64,000 nt of DNA from Clostridium thermobutyricum DSM 4928 (GCF_002050515.1 NZ_LTAY01000092.1:62001-126000), one strand, 5' to 3'. Positions 1 to 9,346 are shown, counted from the stretch's first letter. Made by a program: numbers and translations. Notes: generated by a model from the letters alone, not told the origin.

Positions 1-6
1 AATAAA

Positions 7-93
7 CTTATCAAGAGTGGTGGAGGGACTGGCCCTATGAAACCCGGCAACCTACATTTAATTTATGTGTGGTGCTAAATCCAAGAAGATAAG
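7..93 (+). ncRNA. SAM-I riboswitch aptamer (S-box), left copy
   Basis: The P1 helix pairs CTTATC (7-12) with GATAAG (88-93). Between them are the conserved S-box blocks: AGAGTGGTGGAGGGACTGGC, CCCTATGAAACCCGGCAACC and GGTGCTAAATCC. It is followed by an intrinsic terminator (113-148) and metF, the classic arrangement in which SAM binding favours termination of methionine genes. This copy has no promoter in the window, because the window starts six bases before P1. Confidence 0.95.
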
Positions 94-112
94 GAATTTT
101 ATTTAAGATTAT

Positions 113-148
113 AAAAAGTCTTAGGGAAATATCCTTAAGACTTTTTTT
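113..148 (+). terminator. Riboswitch expression-platform terminator, left copy
   Basis: A hairpin with AAAAAGTCTTA on the left and TAAGACTTTTT on the right, followed by a U-run. It sits between the S-box aptamer and the metF ribosome-binding site, so it is the likely SAM-controlled terminator. Confidence 0.88.
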
Positions 149-169
149 ATATAAAAAGGGGGTAAAATA

Positions 170-1036
170 TTGAGAATTAGAGATTTATTTAATGAAAAAA
201 AGTTGGTTTTTTCTTTTGAGGTCTTTCCACCTAAAAATACGTCTCCAGTAAAAAGTATATATAATGCTTTAAATGAGTTAAGTGAATTAAATCCAGATTT
301 TATAAGTGTAACATATGGTGCAGGAGGGACAAGTGTAAATAATAAAACTACAGAAATATCATCACTTATAAAAAATGTTTATAAAATAGAAGCTTTAGCA
401 CATCTTACTAGCATGGGAGCAAAAAAAGAAAATATAGATTTTATAAAGGAAAGATTGGCTCTTGAAGGAGTAGAAAATATACTTGCACTTAGAGGGGATA
501 AAAAAGAAGAATGTAATAGTGGAGATTTTTTATATGCAAGTAATCTGATGAATCATTTAAGAGAAGATTTTAATATAATAGGTGCTTGTTATCCAGAAGG
601 TCATATAGAAAATAAATCTATAGATTTAGAGATAGATAATATGAAGAGAAAAGAAGAAAATGGATGTAGCAGTTTTATAAGTCAATTATTTTTTTCAAAT
701 GAAACATATTATGAATTCTTAGAAAAAGCTAGAAATAGTGGTGTTAAAGCCCCTATTCAAGCAGGTATAATGCCAGTTATAAATAAAAAGCAAATTCAAA
801 GGATAGGAAATCTTTGTGGAGCCTATATTCCATTAAAATTTAAAAAAATAATGAATAGATATGAGTATAATCCAGAAGCGTTAAGAGAAGCTGGGATAGC
901 ATATGCTGTAGAACAAATAATTGATCTTTCATCAAGTTCAGTAGATGGAATTCATCTTTATACAATGAATAATCCATATGTAGCGAAAAAAATAAAAGAA
1001 AATATAAAAACAGTATTAAAAGCAGTTAATGAGTAA
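170..1036 (+). CDS. metF: Methylenetetrahydrofolate reductase, left copy
   Basis: Reduces 5,10-methylene-THF to 5-methyl-THF, the methyl donor for MetH. The 288-residue protein is full length for the family and begins with the MetF signature SFEVFPPK near residue 15. It also carries VTYGAGGTS (about 48) and ENILALRGDK (about 102), typical of the FAD/folate barrel. The start is TTG at 170 behind AAGGGGG (156-162). It is the first gene after the S-box leader, and its stop lies 14 bp before the luxS ATG. An identical mirror copy lies at 8317-9183. Confidence 0.95.
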   Translation: MRIRDLFNEKKLVFSFEVFPPKNTSPVKSIYNALNELSELNPDFISVTYGAGGTSVNNKTTEISSLIKNVYKIEALAHLTSMGAKKENIDFIKERLALEGVENILALRGDKKEECNSGDFLYASNLMNHLREDFNIIGACYPEGHIENKSIDLEIDNMKRKEENGCSSFISQLFFSNETYYEFLEKARNSGVKAPIQAGIMPVINKKQIQRIGNLCGAYIPLKFKKIMNRYEYNPEALREAGIAYAVEQIIDLSSSSVDGIHLYTMNNPYVAKKIKENIKTVLKAVNE

Positions 1037-1049
1037 AGGGGATAGAATT

Positions 1050-1502
1050 ATGAATAAAGTAGAAAGTTTTGAATTAGATCACAGAAAAGTAAAAGCACCA
1101 TATATAAGAAAGTGTTGTGCTCTTGTTGGAGAAAAAGGAGATACAGTAAGTAAATTTGATATAAGATTTCTTCAACCAAATAAAGAAAGTTTTGGAACAG
1201 CAGCAATGCATGGGTTAGAACATTTATTAGCTCATTTTTTAAGAGAAAATTTAGAAGGTATAATTGATTTTTCACCTATGGGATGTAGAACAGGATTTTA
1301 TTTGAGTATTTGGGGAAATCGAGAGTGTGAAGAAATAAAGAAAGCTTTAGAAATTGGATTACAAAAAGTATTAAAAGCTACGGTTATTCCTGCTAATAAT
1401 GAGATTCAATGTGGAAATTATAAGGATTTATCTTTATTTGGAGCACAAGAATATGCAAAAGAAGCTTTAAACAAAGGATTTTCATTAAATATATATGGAT
1501 AA
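1050..1502 (+). CDS. luxS: S-ribosylhomocysteine lyase, AI-2 synthase, left copy
   Basis: Cleaves S-ribosylhomocysteine to homocysteine plus the AI-2 precursor DPD, feeding homocysteine to metH downstream. Metal ligands are visible as His54 and His58 in HGLEHL and Cys121 in IQCGN; Cys79 in MGCRTGF matches the catalytic cysteine. I chose ATG 1050, giving 150 residues, because AAAGGGG (1035-1041) sits at good spacing. An in-frame ATG at 1029 overlaps metF and lacks a site. The 3' end overlaps the next gene by 8 bp, so the unit is translationally coupled. Confidence 0.95.
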   Translation: MNKVESFELDHRKVKAPYIRKCCALVGEKGDTVSKFDIRFLQPNKESFGTAAMHGLEHLLAHFLRENLEGIIDFSPMGCRTGFYLSIWGNRECEEIKKALEIGLQKVLKATVIPANNEIQCGNYKDLSLFGAQEYAKEALNKGFSLNIYG

Positions 1503-2166
1503 GTTGAAAATTCCAAAAGAAGAAGTTTTAAGATATTTAGGGTATAGAAATCAAGATATAGATGAAGAGTTAATAATAAAAATAGATAAAATAAGAAGAG
1601 AAAGTATTTTAGTATTTAGACCTAAAAATGTTTTTTCACTTCATAAGATAGAAATAAAAGATAAAAAGATATTTGTAGATAAAACAAATCTTGTAATACA
1701 AAGTAATGATATGTTTAATTTACTTAAGGATTCAGATAGAATATATTTATTAGCGGTAACACTTGGAAATGATATAGAGCGTTTAACAAGAAAATATGAA
1801 AAAATTAGTATGATGGATGCAATTATTTTAGATGCTTGTGCAACGACTGCAATTGAAGAATATTGTGATAACTTAGAAAAATACTTAGAGAAAGAGTTAA
1901 AAGAAGGGGAGAGTTTTACCTTTAGATATAGTCCTGGTTATGGAGATTTATCTTTAGATATTCAAAATGATTTAGTAAATATATTAAATTGTGAAAGAAC
2001 TATAGGTCTTAAAGTATCAGAGCATAAACTATTATTTCCTAGGAAATCAGTAACAGCAATATTGGGAATTACTAAAGGCGAGAAAAAGAGAAAATCCTGT
2101 TTAAATTGCTCAAATTATGATAATTGTATTTACAAAAGGGAAGGTGATATTTGTGGATGTTATTAA
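1495..2166 (+). CDS. MetH reactivation (activation-domain) protein, left copy
   Basis: A 223-residue stand-alone version of the AdoMet-binding activation domain that reductively methylates oxidised cob(II)alamin of MetH. The SAM-binding signature RYSPGYGD lies near residue 143, preceded by DACATTAIEEYCD. The C-terminus carries a cysteine cluster (CLNCSNYDNCIYK and ICGCY) that could bind metal. The metH gene next to it lacks its own activation domain, so this split protein fits as its partner. It overlaps luxS by 8 bp and metH by 14 bp. Confidence 0.88.
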   Translation: MDKLKIPKEEVLRYLGYRNQDIDEELIIKIDKIRRESILVFRPKNVFSLHKIEIKDKKIFVDKTNLVIQSNDMFNLLKDSDRIYLLAVTLGNDIERLTRKYEKISMMDAIILDACATTAIEEYCDNLEKYLEKELKEGESFTFRYSPGYGDLSLDIQNDLVNILNCERTIGLKVSEHKLLFPRKSVTAILGITKGEKKRKSCLNCSNYDNCIYKREGDICGCY

Positions 2167-4543
2167 ATATATAGAAGAAAATATATTAGTATTTGATGGT
2201 GCTATGGGAACAATACTTCAAAAGAAAGGTTTAAAGCTTGGAGAAAATCCAGAAACTTTAAATATAGAAAATAGAGAAATAATTCTAGACATACACAAAG
2301 AGTATATTAAAAATGGAGCAAATGTTATAACAACAAATACATTTGGAAGTAATGAATTAAAGTTAAAAAGGACAAATTATTCTGTTGAAGATATAATTTA
2401 TGCTGGTGTTGATATAGCAAAAGAAGCAGTAAAGGGAACTGATACTTTAATTGCATTAGATATAGGACCTATAGGAGAACTTTTAGCTCCTATGGGAACT
2501 CTTAAATTTGAAAGAGCCATTGAAATATTTAAGAGGGAAATTGAGGCAGGAGTAAAATCAGGAGTAGATTTAATATTAATTGAAACAATGACAGATCTTT
2601 ATGAAGTAAAAGCTGCTATAATTGCTGCCAAAGAAACTTGCAATTTACCTATTTTTTGTACTATGACTTTTGAAGAGGATGGAAGAACTTTTACTGGCTG
2701 TTTACCAGAAAGTATGTGCATAACTTTAGAGTCTTTGGGAGTTAATGCTGTTGGAATAAATTGTTCTTTAGGACCAAAAGAATTAAAAGATATAGTTGAA
2801 AGAGTTATAAATACTACTAATTTACCAGTAATAATACAACCAAATGCGGGACTTCCTAAAATAATAAATGGACAAACAGTTTTTACTATAGATGAAAAAG
2901 AATTTAGTAGATATGTAGAAGAATATGTAAAGTTAGGAGTATCAATAATAGGTGGATGTTGTGGAACAAATCCTAAGTTTATAAAAGAATTAGCTTCTAT
3001 AAGAGAAAAATATAAAAGAGTAAAAAGAGATTATATAAAGCAATATGCTGTATGTTCACCATCAAAAGTTGTTTTTATAGATGAGCCGAAGATTATAGGA
3101 GAAAGAATAAATCCTACTGGGAAAAAGAAATTTAAAGAGGCTTTAATAAAAGGTGATATAGATTATATTTTAAATCAAGGATTAGAACAAGTTGAAGGTG
3201 GAGCAGACATTCTTGATGTAAATGTAGGACTTCCTGAAATAAATGAAAAGGAAGTTATGAAAAAAGCAATTGAAGAATTACAATGTATTATAGATTTACC
3301 TTTGCAAATAGATTCAAATAAAAAAGATGTAATAGAAGCTGGACTTAGAACTTATAATGGAAAACCAATAGTAAATTCTGTTAATGGAGATATGGAGTGT
3401 TTAGAAGAGATACTTCCTTTAGTTAAAAAATATGGAGGAGCAGTAGTTGGTTTAACCTTAGATAAGGAAGGAATAAAAAATAAGGCAGAAGAGAGATTAG
3501 AAATCGCAGATAGAATAATAAAAAAAGCTTTAGAATTTGGAATAAAAATAGAAGATATTTATATAGACTGTCTTTGTTTAACAGCTTCAGCACAACAAGA
3601 AGAAGTTATGGAAACTCTTAAAGGAATAAAATTAGTAAAAGAAAAATATGGAGTTAAAACTCTTTTAGGAGTATCTAATATATCTTTTGGATTGCCAAAT
3701 AGACAACTTATAAATGAAACTTTTTTAGCATTGGCATTAGGAGCAGGATTAGATTTACCTATTATGAATCCAAATTCACAGGGAATGATGGATGTAATAA
3801 ATTCTTTTAAGGTTTTAAATAATAATGATAAAAAAGCTCAAAATTATATAGAGAAATATGGGAACTTAAAAATAGAAAGAAAAATATCTAGTGGAAATGA
3901 AACAAAAAAGAAAATTGAAGAAGAAATTTCTTTAGAAAATGCTATTTTAAAAGGACTTAAGGGAAAAACTAAAACAATAACAGAAGACCTTTTAAAAGAA
4001 AAAACAGAATTAGATATTGTAAATGAATATCTAATTCCTTCATTAGATAAAGTGGGAGAAAAATTTGAAAAAGGAATAATATTTCTTCCACAACTTATTC
4101 AAGCTGCTGAAACAGTTAAAATATCTTTTGATATTATAAAGGATAGATTATCTGTAAATAACCATAAAAATGTTTCAAAAGGAAAAATAATTCTTGCTAC
4201 AGTTAAAGGAGATATTCATGATATAGGAAAAAATATAGTTAAAGTTATTTTAGAAAACTATGGATATGAAATATTAGATTTAGGAAAAGATGTTCCAATT
4301 GAAATTATAGTAGAAAAAGCTTTAAATGAAAAAGTTAAATTAGTAGGATTAAGTGCATTAATGACTACTACAGTAAAATCAATGGAGGATACAATAATAG
4401 CATTAAAAGAAAATGGCTATAAAGGAAGTATAATGGTTGGAGGAGCAGTTCTTACGAAAGATTATGCAGAAAAAATAGGGGCAACATATTATGCTAAAGA
4501 TGCAAAAGAATCAGTAAATATAGCAAAGAAAGTTTTTGAATAA
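2153..4543 (+). CDS. metH: Cobalamin-dependent methionine synthase, left copy
   Basis: Transfers the methyl group from 5-methyl-THF to homocysteine through cobalamin. Domains run as a homocysteine/zinc barrel (about 8-290, zinc Cys204, Cys269 and Cys270 in GINCS and GGCCGT), a pterin barrel from IIGERINPTGKK (about 316-570), and a B12 module (about 590-796) with the cobalt-ligand His689 in DIHDIGKN. The C-terminal activation domain is absent and encoded separately upstream. I prefer GTG 2153 (796 residues) behind AAGGGAAGGTG; an in-frame ATG at 2117 lies deep inside the previous gene and lacks a clear site. Confidence 0.94.
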   Translation: MDVIKYIEENILVFDGAMGTILQKKGLKLGENPETLNIENREIILDIHKEYIKNGANVITTNTFGSNELKLKRTNYSVEDIIYAGVDIAKEAVKGTDTLIALDIGPIGELLAPMGTLKFERAIEIFKREIEAGVKSGVDLILIETMTDLYEVKAAIIAAKETCNLPIFCTMTFEEDGRTFTGCLPESMCITLESLGVNAVGINCSLGPKELKDIVERVINTTNLPVIIQPNAGLPKIINGQTVFTIDEKEFSRYVEEYVKLGVSIIGGCCGTNPKFIKELASIREKYKRVKRDYIKQYAVCSPSKVVFIDEPKIIGERINPTGKKKFKEALIKGDIDYILNQGLEQVEGGADILDVNVGLPEINEKEVMKKAIEELQCIIDLPLQIDSNKKDVIEAGLRTYNGKPIVNSVNGDMECLEEILPLVKKYGGAVVGLTLDKEGIKNKAEERLEIADRIIKKALEFGIKIEDIYIDCLCLTASAQQEEVMETLKGIKLVKEKYGVKTLLGVSNISFGLPNRQLINETFLALALGAGLDLPIMNPNSQGMMDVINSFKVLNNNDKKAQNYIEKYGNLKIERKISSGNETKKKIEEEISLENAILKGLKGKTKTITEDLLKEKTELDIVNEYLIPSLDKVGEKFEKGIIFLPQLIQAAETVKISFDIIKDRLSVNNHKNVSKGKIILATVKGDIHDIGKNIVKVILENYGYEILDLGKDVPIEIIVEKALNEKVKLVGLSALMTTTVKSMEDTIIALKENGYKGSIMVGGAVLTKDYAEKIGATYYAKDAKESVNIAKKVFE

Positions 4544-4578
4544 AATAAAGATATTAAATATTACTAATAATTAATAAA

Positions 4579-4615
4579 AATCCCTCAGCTTAAAGCTGGG
4601 GGATTAATTTTTTAT
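4579..4615 (+). terminator. metH terminator, left copy
   Basis: The stem ATCCCTCAGCT / AGCTGGGGGAT has a TAA loop and one U-G pair, and is followed by AATTTTTTATTTTT. It lies 36 bp after the metH stop. The mirror copy is at 4738-4774. Confidence 0.88.
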
Positions 4616-4649
4616 TTTTAAGTAATTTTCTAAAAAATAAATATATATT

Positions 4650-4703
4650 AAGATTAAAATAAAGAGGATATCTAATATTAGATATCCTCTTTATTTTAAT
4701 CTT
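4650..4703. repeat. Terminator-like hairpin at the palindrome axis
   Basis: The axis (4676/4677) sits in the centre of a perfect 27-bp-arm hairpin whose core GAGGATATCTAAT / ATTAGATATCCTC is flanked by A and T runs. Because the entire region is mirrored, one cannot tell how much of this hairpin exists in the unduplicated locus. A natural bidirectional terminator here would be an obvious fold-back point. Confidence 0.7.
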
Positions 4704-4737
4704 AATATATATTTATTTTTTAGAAAATTACTTAAAA

Positions 4738-4774
4738 ATAAAAAATTAATCCCCCAGCTTTAAGCTGAGGGATT
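4738..4774 (-). terminator. metH terminator, right copy
   Basis: Exact mirror of the hairpin at 4579-4615: a GC-rich stem followed by a U-run in minus-strand direction, 36 bp past the metH stop at 4810. Confidence 0.88.
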
Positions 4775-4809
4775 TTTATTAATTATTAGTAATATTTAAT
4801 ATCTTTATT

Positions 4810-7200
4810 TTATTCAAAAACTTTCTTTGCTATATTTACTGATTCTTTTGCATCTTTAGCATAATATGTTGCCCCTATTTTTTCTGCATAATCTTTCGTA
4901 AGAACTGCTCCTCCAACCATTATACTTCCTTTATAGCCATTTTCTTTTAATGCTATTATTGTATCCTCCATTGATTTTACTGTAGTAGTCATTAATGCAC
5001 TTAATCCTACTAATTTAACTTTTTCATTTAAAGCTTTTTCTACTATAATTTCAATTGGAACATCTTTTCCTAAATCTAATATTTCATATCCATAGTTTTC
5101 TAAAATAACTTTAACTATATTTTTTCCTATATCATGAATATCTCCTTTAACTGTAGCAAGAATTATTTTTCCTTTTGAAACATTTTTATGGTTATTTACA
5201 GATAATCTATCCTTTATAATATCAAAAGATATTTTAACTGTTTCAGCAGCTTGAATAAGTTGTGGAAGAAATATTATTCCTTTTTCAAATTTTTCTCCCA
5301 CTTTATCTAATGAAGGAATTAGATATTCATTTACAATATCTAATTCTGTTTTTTCTTTTAAAAGGTCTTCTGTTATTGTTTTAGTTTTTCCCTTAAGTCC
5401 TTTTAAAATAGCATTTTCTAAAGAAATTTCTTCTTCAATTTTCTTTTTTGTTTCATTTCCACTAGATATTTTTCTTTCTATTTTTAAGTTCCCATATTTC
5501 TCTATATAATTTTGAGCTTTTTTATCATTATTATTTAAAACCTTAAAAGAATTTATTACATCCATCATTCCCTGTGAATTTGGATTCATAATAGGTAAAT
5601 CTAATCCTGCTCCTAATGCCAATGCTAAAAAAGTTTCATTTATAAGTTGTCTATTTGGCAATCCAAAAGATATATTAGATACTCCTAAAAGAGTTTTAAC
5701 TCCATATTTTTCTTTTACTAATTTTATTCCTTTAAGAGTTTCCATAACTTCTTCTTGTTGTGCTGAAGCTGTTAAACAAAGACAGTCTATATAAATATCT
5801 TCTATTTTTATTCCAAATTCTAAAGCTTTTTTTATTATTCTATCTGCGATTTCTAATCTCTCTTCTGCCTTATTTTTTATTCCTTCCTTATCTAAGGTTA
5901 AACCAACTACTGCTCCTCCATATTTTTTAACTAAAGGAAGTATCTCTTCTAAACACTCCATATCTCCATTAACAGAATTTACTATTGGTTTTCCATTATA
6001 AGTTCTAAGTCCAGCTTCTATTACATCTTTTTTATTTGAATCTATTTGCAAAGGTAAATCTATAATACATTGTAATTCTTCAATTGCTTTTTTCATAACT
6101 TCCTTTTCATTTATTTCAGGAAGTCCTACATTTACATCAAGAATGTCTGCTCCACCTTCAACTTGTTCTAATCCTTGATTTAAAATATAATCTATATCAC
6201 CTTTTATTAAAGCCTCTTTAAATTTCTTTTTCCCAGTAGGATTTATTCTTTCTCCTATAATCTTCGGCTCATCTATAAAAACAACTTTTGATGGTGAACA
6301 TACAGCATATTGCTTTATATAATCTCTTTTTACTCTTTTATATTTTTCTCTTATAGAAGCTAATTCTTTTATAAACTTAGGATTTGTTCCACAACATCCA
6401 CCTATTATTGATACTCCTAACTTTACATATTCTTCTACATATCTACTAAATTCTTTTTCATCTATAGTAAAAACTGTTTGTCCATTTATTATTTTAGGAA
6501 GTCCCGCATTTGGTTGTATTATTACTGGTAAATTAGTAGTATTTATAACTCTTTCAACTATATCTTTTAATTCTTTTGGTCCTAAAGAACAATTTATTCC
6601 AACAGCATTAACTCCCAAAGACTCTAAAGTTATGCACATACTTTCTGGTAAACAGCCAGTAAAAGTTCTTCCATCCTCTTCAAAAGTCATAGTACAAAAA
6701 ATAGGTAAATTGCAAGTTTCTTTGGCAGCAATTATAGCAGCTTTTACTTCATAAAGATCTGTCATTGTTTCAATTAATATTAAATCTACTCCTGATTTTA
6801 CTCCTGCCTCAATTTCCCTCTTAAATATTTCAATGGCTCTTTCAAATTTAAGAGTTCCCATAGGAGCTAAAAGTTCTCCTATAGGTCCTATATCTAATGC
6901 AATTAAAGTATCAGTTCCCTTTACTGCTTCTTTTGCTATATCAACACCAGCATAAATTATATCTTCAACAGAATAATTTGTCCTTTTTAACTTTAATTCA
7001 TTACTTCCAAATGTATTTGTTGTTATAACATTTGCTCCATTTTTAATATACTCTTTGTGTATGTCTAGAATTATTTCTCTATTTTCTATATTTAAAGTTT
7101 CTGGATTTTCTCCAAGCTTTAAACCTTTCTTTTGAAGTATTGTTCCCATAGCACCATCAAATACTAATATATTTTCTTCTATATATTTAATAACATCCAC
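4810..7200 (-). CDS. metH: Cobalamin-dependent methionine synthase, right copy
   Basis: Identical mirror of the metH at 2153-4543, with GTG start at 7200 and 796 residues. It has the homocysteine barrel with GINCS and GGCCGT zinc cysteines, the pterin barrel (IIGERINPTG) and the B12 module (DIHDIGKN), but no activation domain. This copy belongs to the arm contiguous with the rest of the chromosome, so it is the one more likely to be genuine if the palindrome is an artefact. It is last in its operon and ends at the terminator at 4738-4774. Confidence 0.94.
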   Translation of the reverse strand: MDVIKYIEENILVFDGAMGTILQKKGLKLGENPETLNIENREIILDIHKEYIKNGANVITTNTFGSNELKLKRTNYSVEDIIYAGVDIAKEAVKGTDTLIALDIGPIGELLAPMGTLKFERAIEIFKREIEAGVKSGVDLILIETMTDLYEVKAAIIAAKETCNLPIFCTMTFEEDGRTFTGCLPESMCITLESLGVNAVGINCSLGPKELKDIVERVINTTNLPVIIQPNAGLPKIINGQTVFTIDEKEFSRYVEEYVKLGVSIIGGCCGTNPKFIKELASIREKYKRVKRDYIKQYAVCSPSKVVFIDEPKIIGERINPTGKKKFKEALIKGDIDYILNQGLEQVEGGADILDVNVGLPEINEKEVMKKAIEELQCIIDLPLQIDSNKKDVIEAGLRTYNGKPIVNSVNGDMECLEEILPLVKKYGGAVVGLTLDKEGIKNKAEERLEIADRIIKKALEFGIKIEDIYIDCLCLTASAQQEEVMETLKGIKLVKEKYGVKTLLGVSNISFGLPNRQLINETFLALALGAGLDLPIMNPNSQGMMDVINSFKVLNNNDKKAQNYIEKYGNLKIERKISSGNETKKKIEEEISLENAILKGLKGKTKTITEDLLKEKTELDIVNEYLIPSLDKVGEKFEKGIIFLPQLIQAAETVKISFDIIKDRLSVNNHKNVSKGKIILATVKGDIHDIGKNIVKVILENYGYEILDLGKDVPIEIIVEKALNEKVKLVGLSALMTTTVKSMEDTIIALKENGYKGSIMVGGAVLTKDYAEKIGATYYAKDAKESVNIAKKVFE

Positions 7201-7858
7201 AAATATCACCTTCCCTTTTGTAAATACAATTATCATAATTTGAGCAATTTAAACAGGATTTTCTCTTTTTCTCGCCTTTAGTAATTCCCAATATTGCTGT
7301 TACTGATTTCCTAGGAAATAATAGTTTATGCTCTGATACTTTAAGACCTATAGTTCTTTCACAATTTAATATATTTACTAAATCATTTTGAATATCTAAA
7401 GATAAATCTCCATAACCAGGACTATATCTAAAGGTAAAACTCTCCCCTTCTTTTAACTCTTTCTCTAAGTATTTTTCTAAGTTATCACAATATTCTTCAA
7501 TTGCAGTCGTTGCACAAGCATCTAAAATAATTGCATCCATCATACTAATTTTTTCATATTTTCTTGTTAAACGCTCTATATCATTTCCAAGTGTTACCGC
7601 TAATAAATATATTCTATCTGAATCCTTAAGTAAATTAAACATATCATTACTTTGTATTACAAGATTTGTTTTATCTACAAATATCTTTTTATCTTTTATT
7701 TCTATCTTATGAAGTGAAAAAACATTTTTAGGTCTAAATACTAAAATACTTTCTCTTCTTATTTTATCTATTTTTATTATTAACTCTTCATCTATATCTT
7801 GATTTCTATACCCTAAATATCTTAAAACTTCTTCTTTTGGAATTTTCAACTTATCCAT
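7187..7858 (-). CDS. MetH reactivation (activation-domain) protein, right copy
   Basis: Identical to the protein at 1495-2166: 223 residues with the AdoMet motif RYSPGYGD and a C-terminal cysteine cluster. It overlaps metH by 14 bp and luxS by 8 bp, so the three are translationally coupled. It likely restores oxidised MetH using AdoMet and a reductant. Confidence 0.88.
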   Translation of the reverse strand: MDKLKIPKEEVLRYLGYRNQDIDEELIIKIDKIRRESILVFRPKNVFSLHKIEIKDKKIFVDKTNLVIQSNDMFNLLKDSDRIYLLAVTLGNDIERLTRKYEKISMMDAIILDACATTAIEEYCDNLEKYLEKELKEGESFTFRYSPGYGDLSLDIQNDLVNILNCERTIGLKVSEHKLLFPRKSVTAILGITKGEKKRKSCLNCSNYDNCIYKREGDICGCY

Positions 7859-8303
7859 ATATATTTAATGAAAATCCTTTGTTTAAAGCTTCTTTTGCAT
7901 ATTCTTGTGCTCCAAATAAAGATAAATCCTTATAATTTCCACATTGAATCTCATTATTAGCAGGAATAACCGTAGCTTTTAATACTTTTTGTAATCCAAT
8001 TTCTAAAGCTTTCTTTATTTCTTCACACTCTCGATTTCCCCAAATACTCAAATAAAATCCTGTTCTACATCCCATAGGTGAAAAATCAATTATACCTTCT
8101 AAATTTTCTCTTAAAAAATGAGCTAATAAATGTTCTAACCCATGCATTGCTGCTGTTCCAAAACTTTCTTTATTTGGTTGAAGAAATCTTATATCAAATT
8201 TACTTACTGTATCTCCTTTTTCTCCAACAAGAGCACAACACTTTCTTATATATGGTGCTTTTACTTTTCTGTGATCTAATTCAAAACTTTCTACTTTATT
8301 CAT
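7851..8303 (-). CDS. luxS: S-ribosylhomocysteine lyase, right copy
   Basis: Identical to the luxS at 1050-1502; start ATG 8303, 150 residues, metal ligands His54, His58 and Cys121. It sits between metF and the MetH reactivation gene, so AI-2 production is tied to the SAM-regulated methionine operon rather than to a separate locus. Confidence 0.95.
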   Translation of the reverse strand: MNKVESFELDHRKVKAPYIRKCCALVGEKGDTVSKFDIRFLQPNKESFGTAAMHGLEHLLAHFLRENLEGIIDFSPMGCRTGFYLSIWGNRECEEIKKALEIGLQKVLKATVIPANNEIQCGNYKDLSLFGAQEYAKEALNKGFSLNIYG

Positions 8304-8316
8304 AATTCTATCCCCT

Positions 8317-9183
8317 TTACTCATTAACTGCTTTTAATACTGTTTTTATATTTTCTTTTATTTTTTTCGCTACATATGGATTATTCATTGTATAAAGATG
8401 AATTCCATCTACTGAACTTGATGAAAGATCAATTATTTGTTCTACAGCATATGCTATCCCAGCTTCTCTTAACGCTTCTGGATTATACTCATATCTATTC
8501 ATTATTTTTTTAAATTTTAATGGAATATAGGCTCCACAAAGATTTCCTATCCTTTGAATTTGCTTTTTATTTATAACTGGCATTATACCTGCTTGAATAG
8601 GGGCTTTAACACCACTATTTCTAGCTTTTTCTAAGAATTCATAATATGTTTCATTTGAAAAAAATAATTGACTTATAAAACTGCTACATCCATTTTCTTC
8701 TTTTCTCTTCATATTATCTATCTCTAAATCTATAGATTTATTTTCTATATGACCTTCTGGATAACAAGCACCTATTATATTAAAATCTTCTCTTAAATGA
8801 TTCATCAGATTACTTGCATATAAAAAATCTCCACTATTACATTCTTCTTTTTTATCCCCTCTAAGTGCAAGTATATTTTCTACTCCTTCAAGAGCCAATC
8901 TTTCCTTTATAAAATCTATATTTTCTTTTTTTGCTCCCATGCTAGTAAGATGTGCTAAAGCTTCTATTTTATAAACATTTTTTATAAGTGATGATATTTC
9001 TGTAGTTTTATTATTTACACTTGTCCCTCCTGCACCATATGTTACACTTATAAAATCTGGATTTAATTCACTTAACTCATTTAAAGCATTATATATACTT
9101 TTTACTGGAGACGTATTTTTAGGTGGAAAGACCTCAAAAGAAAAAACCAACTTTTTTTCATTAAATAAATCTCTAATTCTCAA
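8317..9183 (-). CDS. metF: Methylenetetrahydrofolate reductase, right copy
   Basis: Identical to the metF at 170-1036; TTG start at 9183 behind AAGGGGG, 288 residues. It is the first gene of the minus-strand unit and is preceded by the full S-box leader and a strong promoter at 9360-9388. Confidence 0.95.
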   Translation of the reverse strand: MRIRDLFNEKKLVFSFEVFPPKNTSPVKSIYNALNELSELNPDFISVTYGAGGTSVNNKTTEISSLIKNVYKIEALAHLTSMGAKKENIDFIKERLALEGVENILALRGDKKEECNSGDFLYASNLMNHLREDFNIIGACYPEGHIENKSIDLEIDNMKRKEENGCSSFISQLFFSNETYYEFLEKARNSGVKAPIQAGIMPVINKKQIQRIGNLCGAYIPLKFKKIMNRYEYNPEALREAGIAYAVEQIIDLSSSSVDGIHLYTMNNPYVAKKIKENIKTVLKAVNE

Positions 9184-9204
9184 TATTTTACCCCCTTTTT
9201 ATAT

Positions 9205-9240
9205 AAAAAAAGTCTTAAGGATATTTCCCTAAGACTTTTT
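9205..9240 (-). terminator. Riboswitch expression-platform terminator, right copy
   Basis: Mirror of the hairpin at 113-148. It lies between the S-box aptamer and metF and would stop transcription when SAM is abundant. Confidence 0.88.
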
Positions 9241-9259
9241 ATAATCTTAAATAAAATTC

Positions 9260-9346
9260 CTTATCTTCTTGGATTTAGCACCACACATAAATTAAATGTA
9301 GGTTGCCGGGTTTCATAGGGCCAGTCCCTCCACCACTCTTGATAAG
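9260..9346 (-). ncRNA. SAM-I riboswitch aptamer (S-box), right copy
   Basis: Mirror of 7-93, with the CTTATC / GATAAG P1 helix and all conserved S-box blocks. Unlike the left copy it has its own promoter (9360-9388), so this is the complete regulatory unit for metF-luxS-metH. Confidence 0.95.

Noticed and set aside
8078..8305. Frame antisense to luxS in both arms (also 1048-1275)
   Set aside because: It is opposite a conserved gene, hydrophobic by mirror composition, and lacks a site; it appears twice only because of the palindrome.
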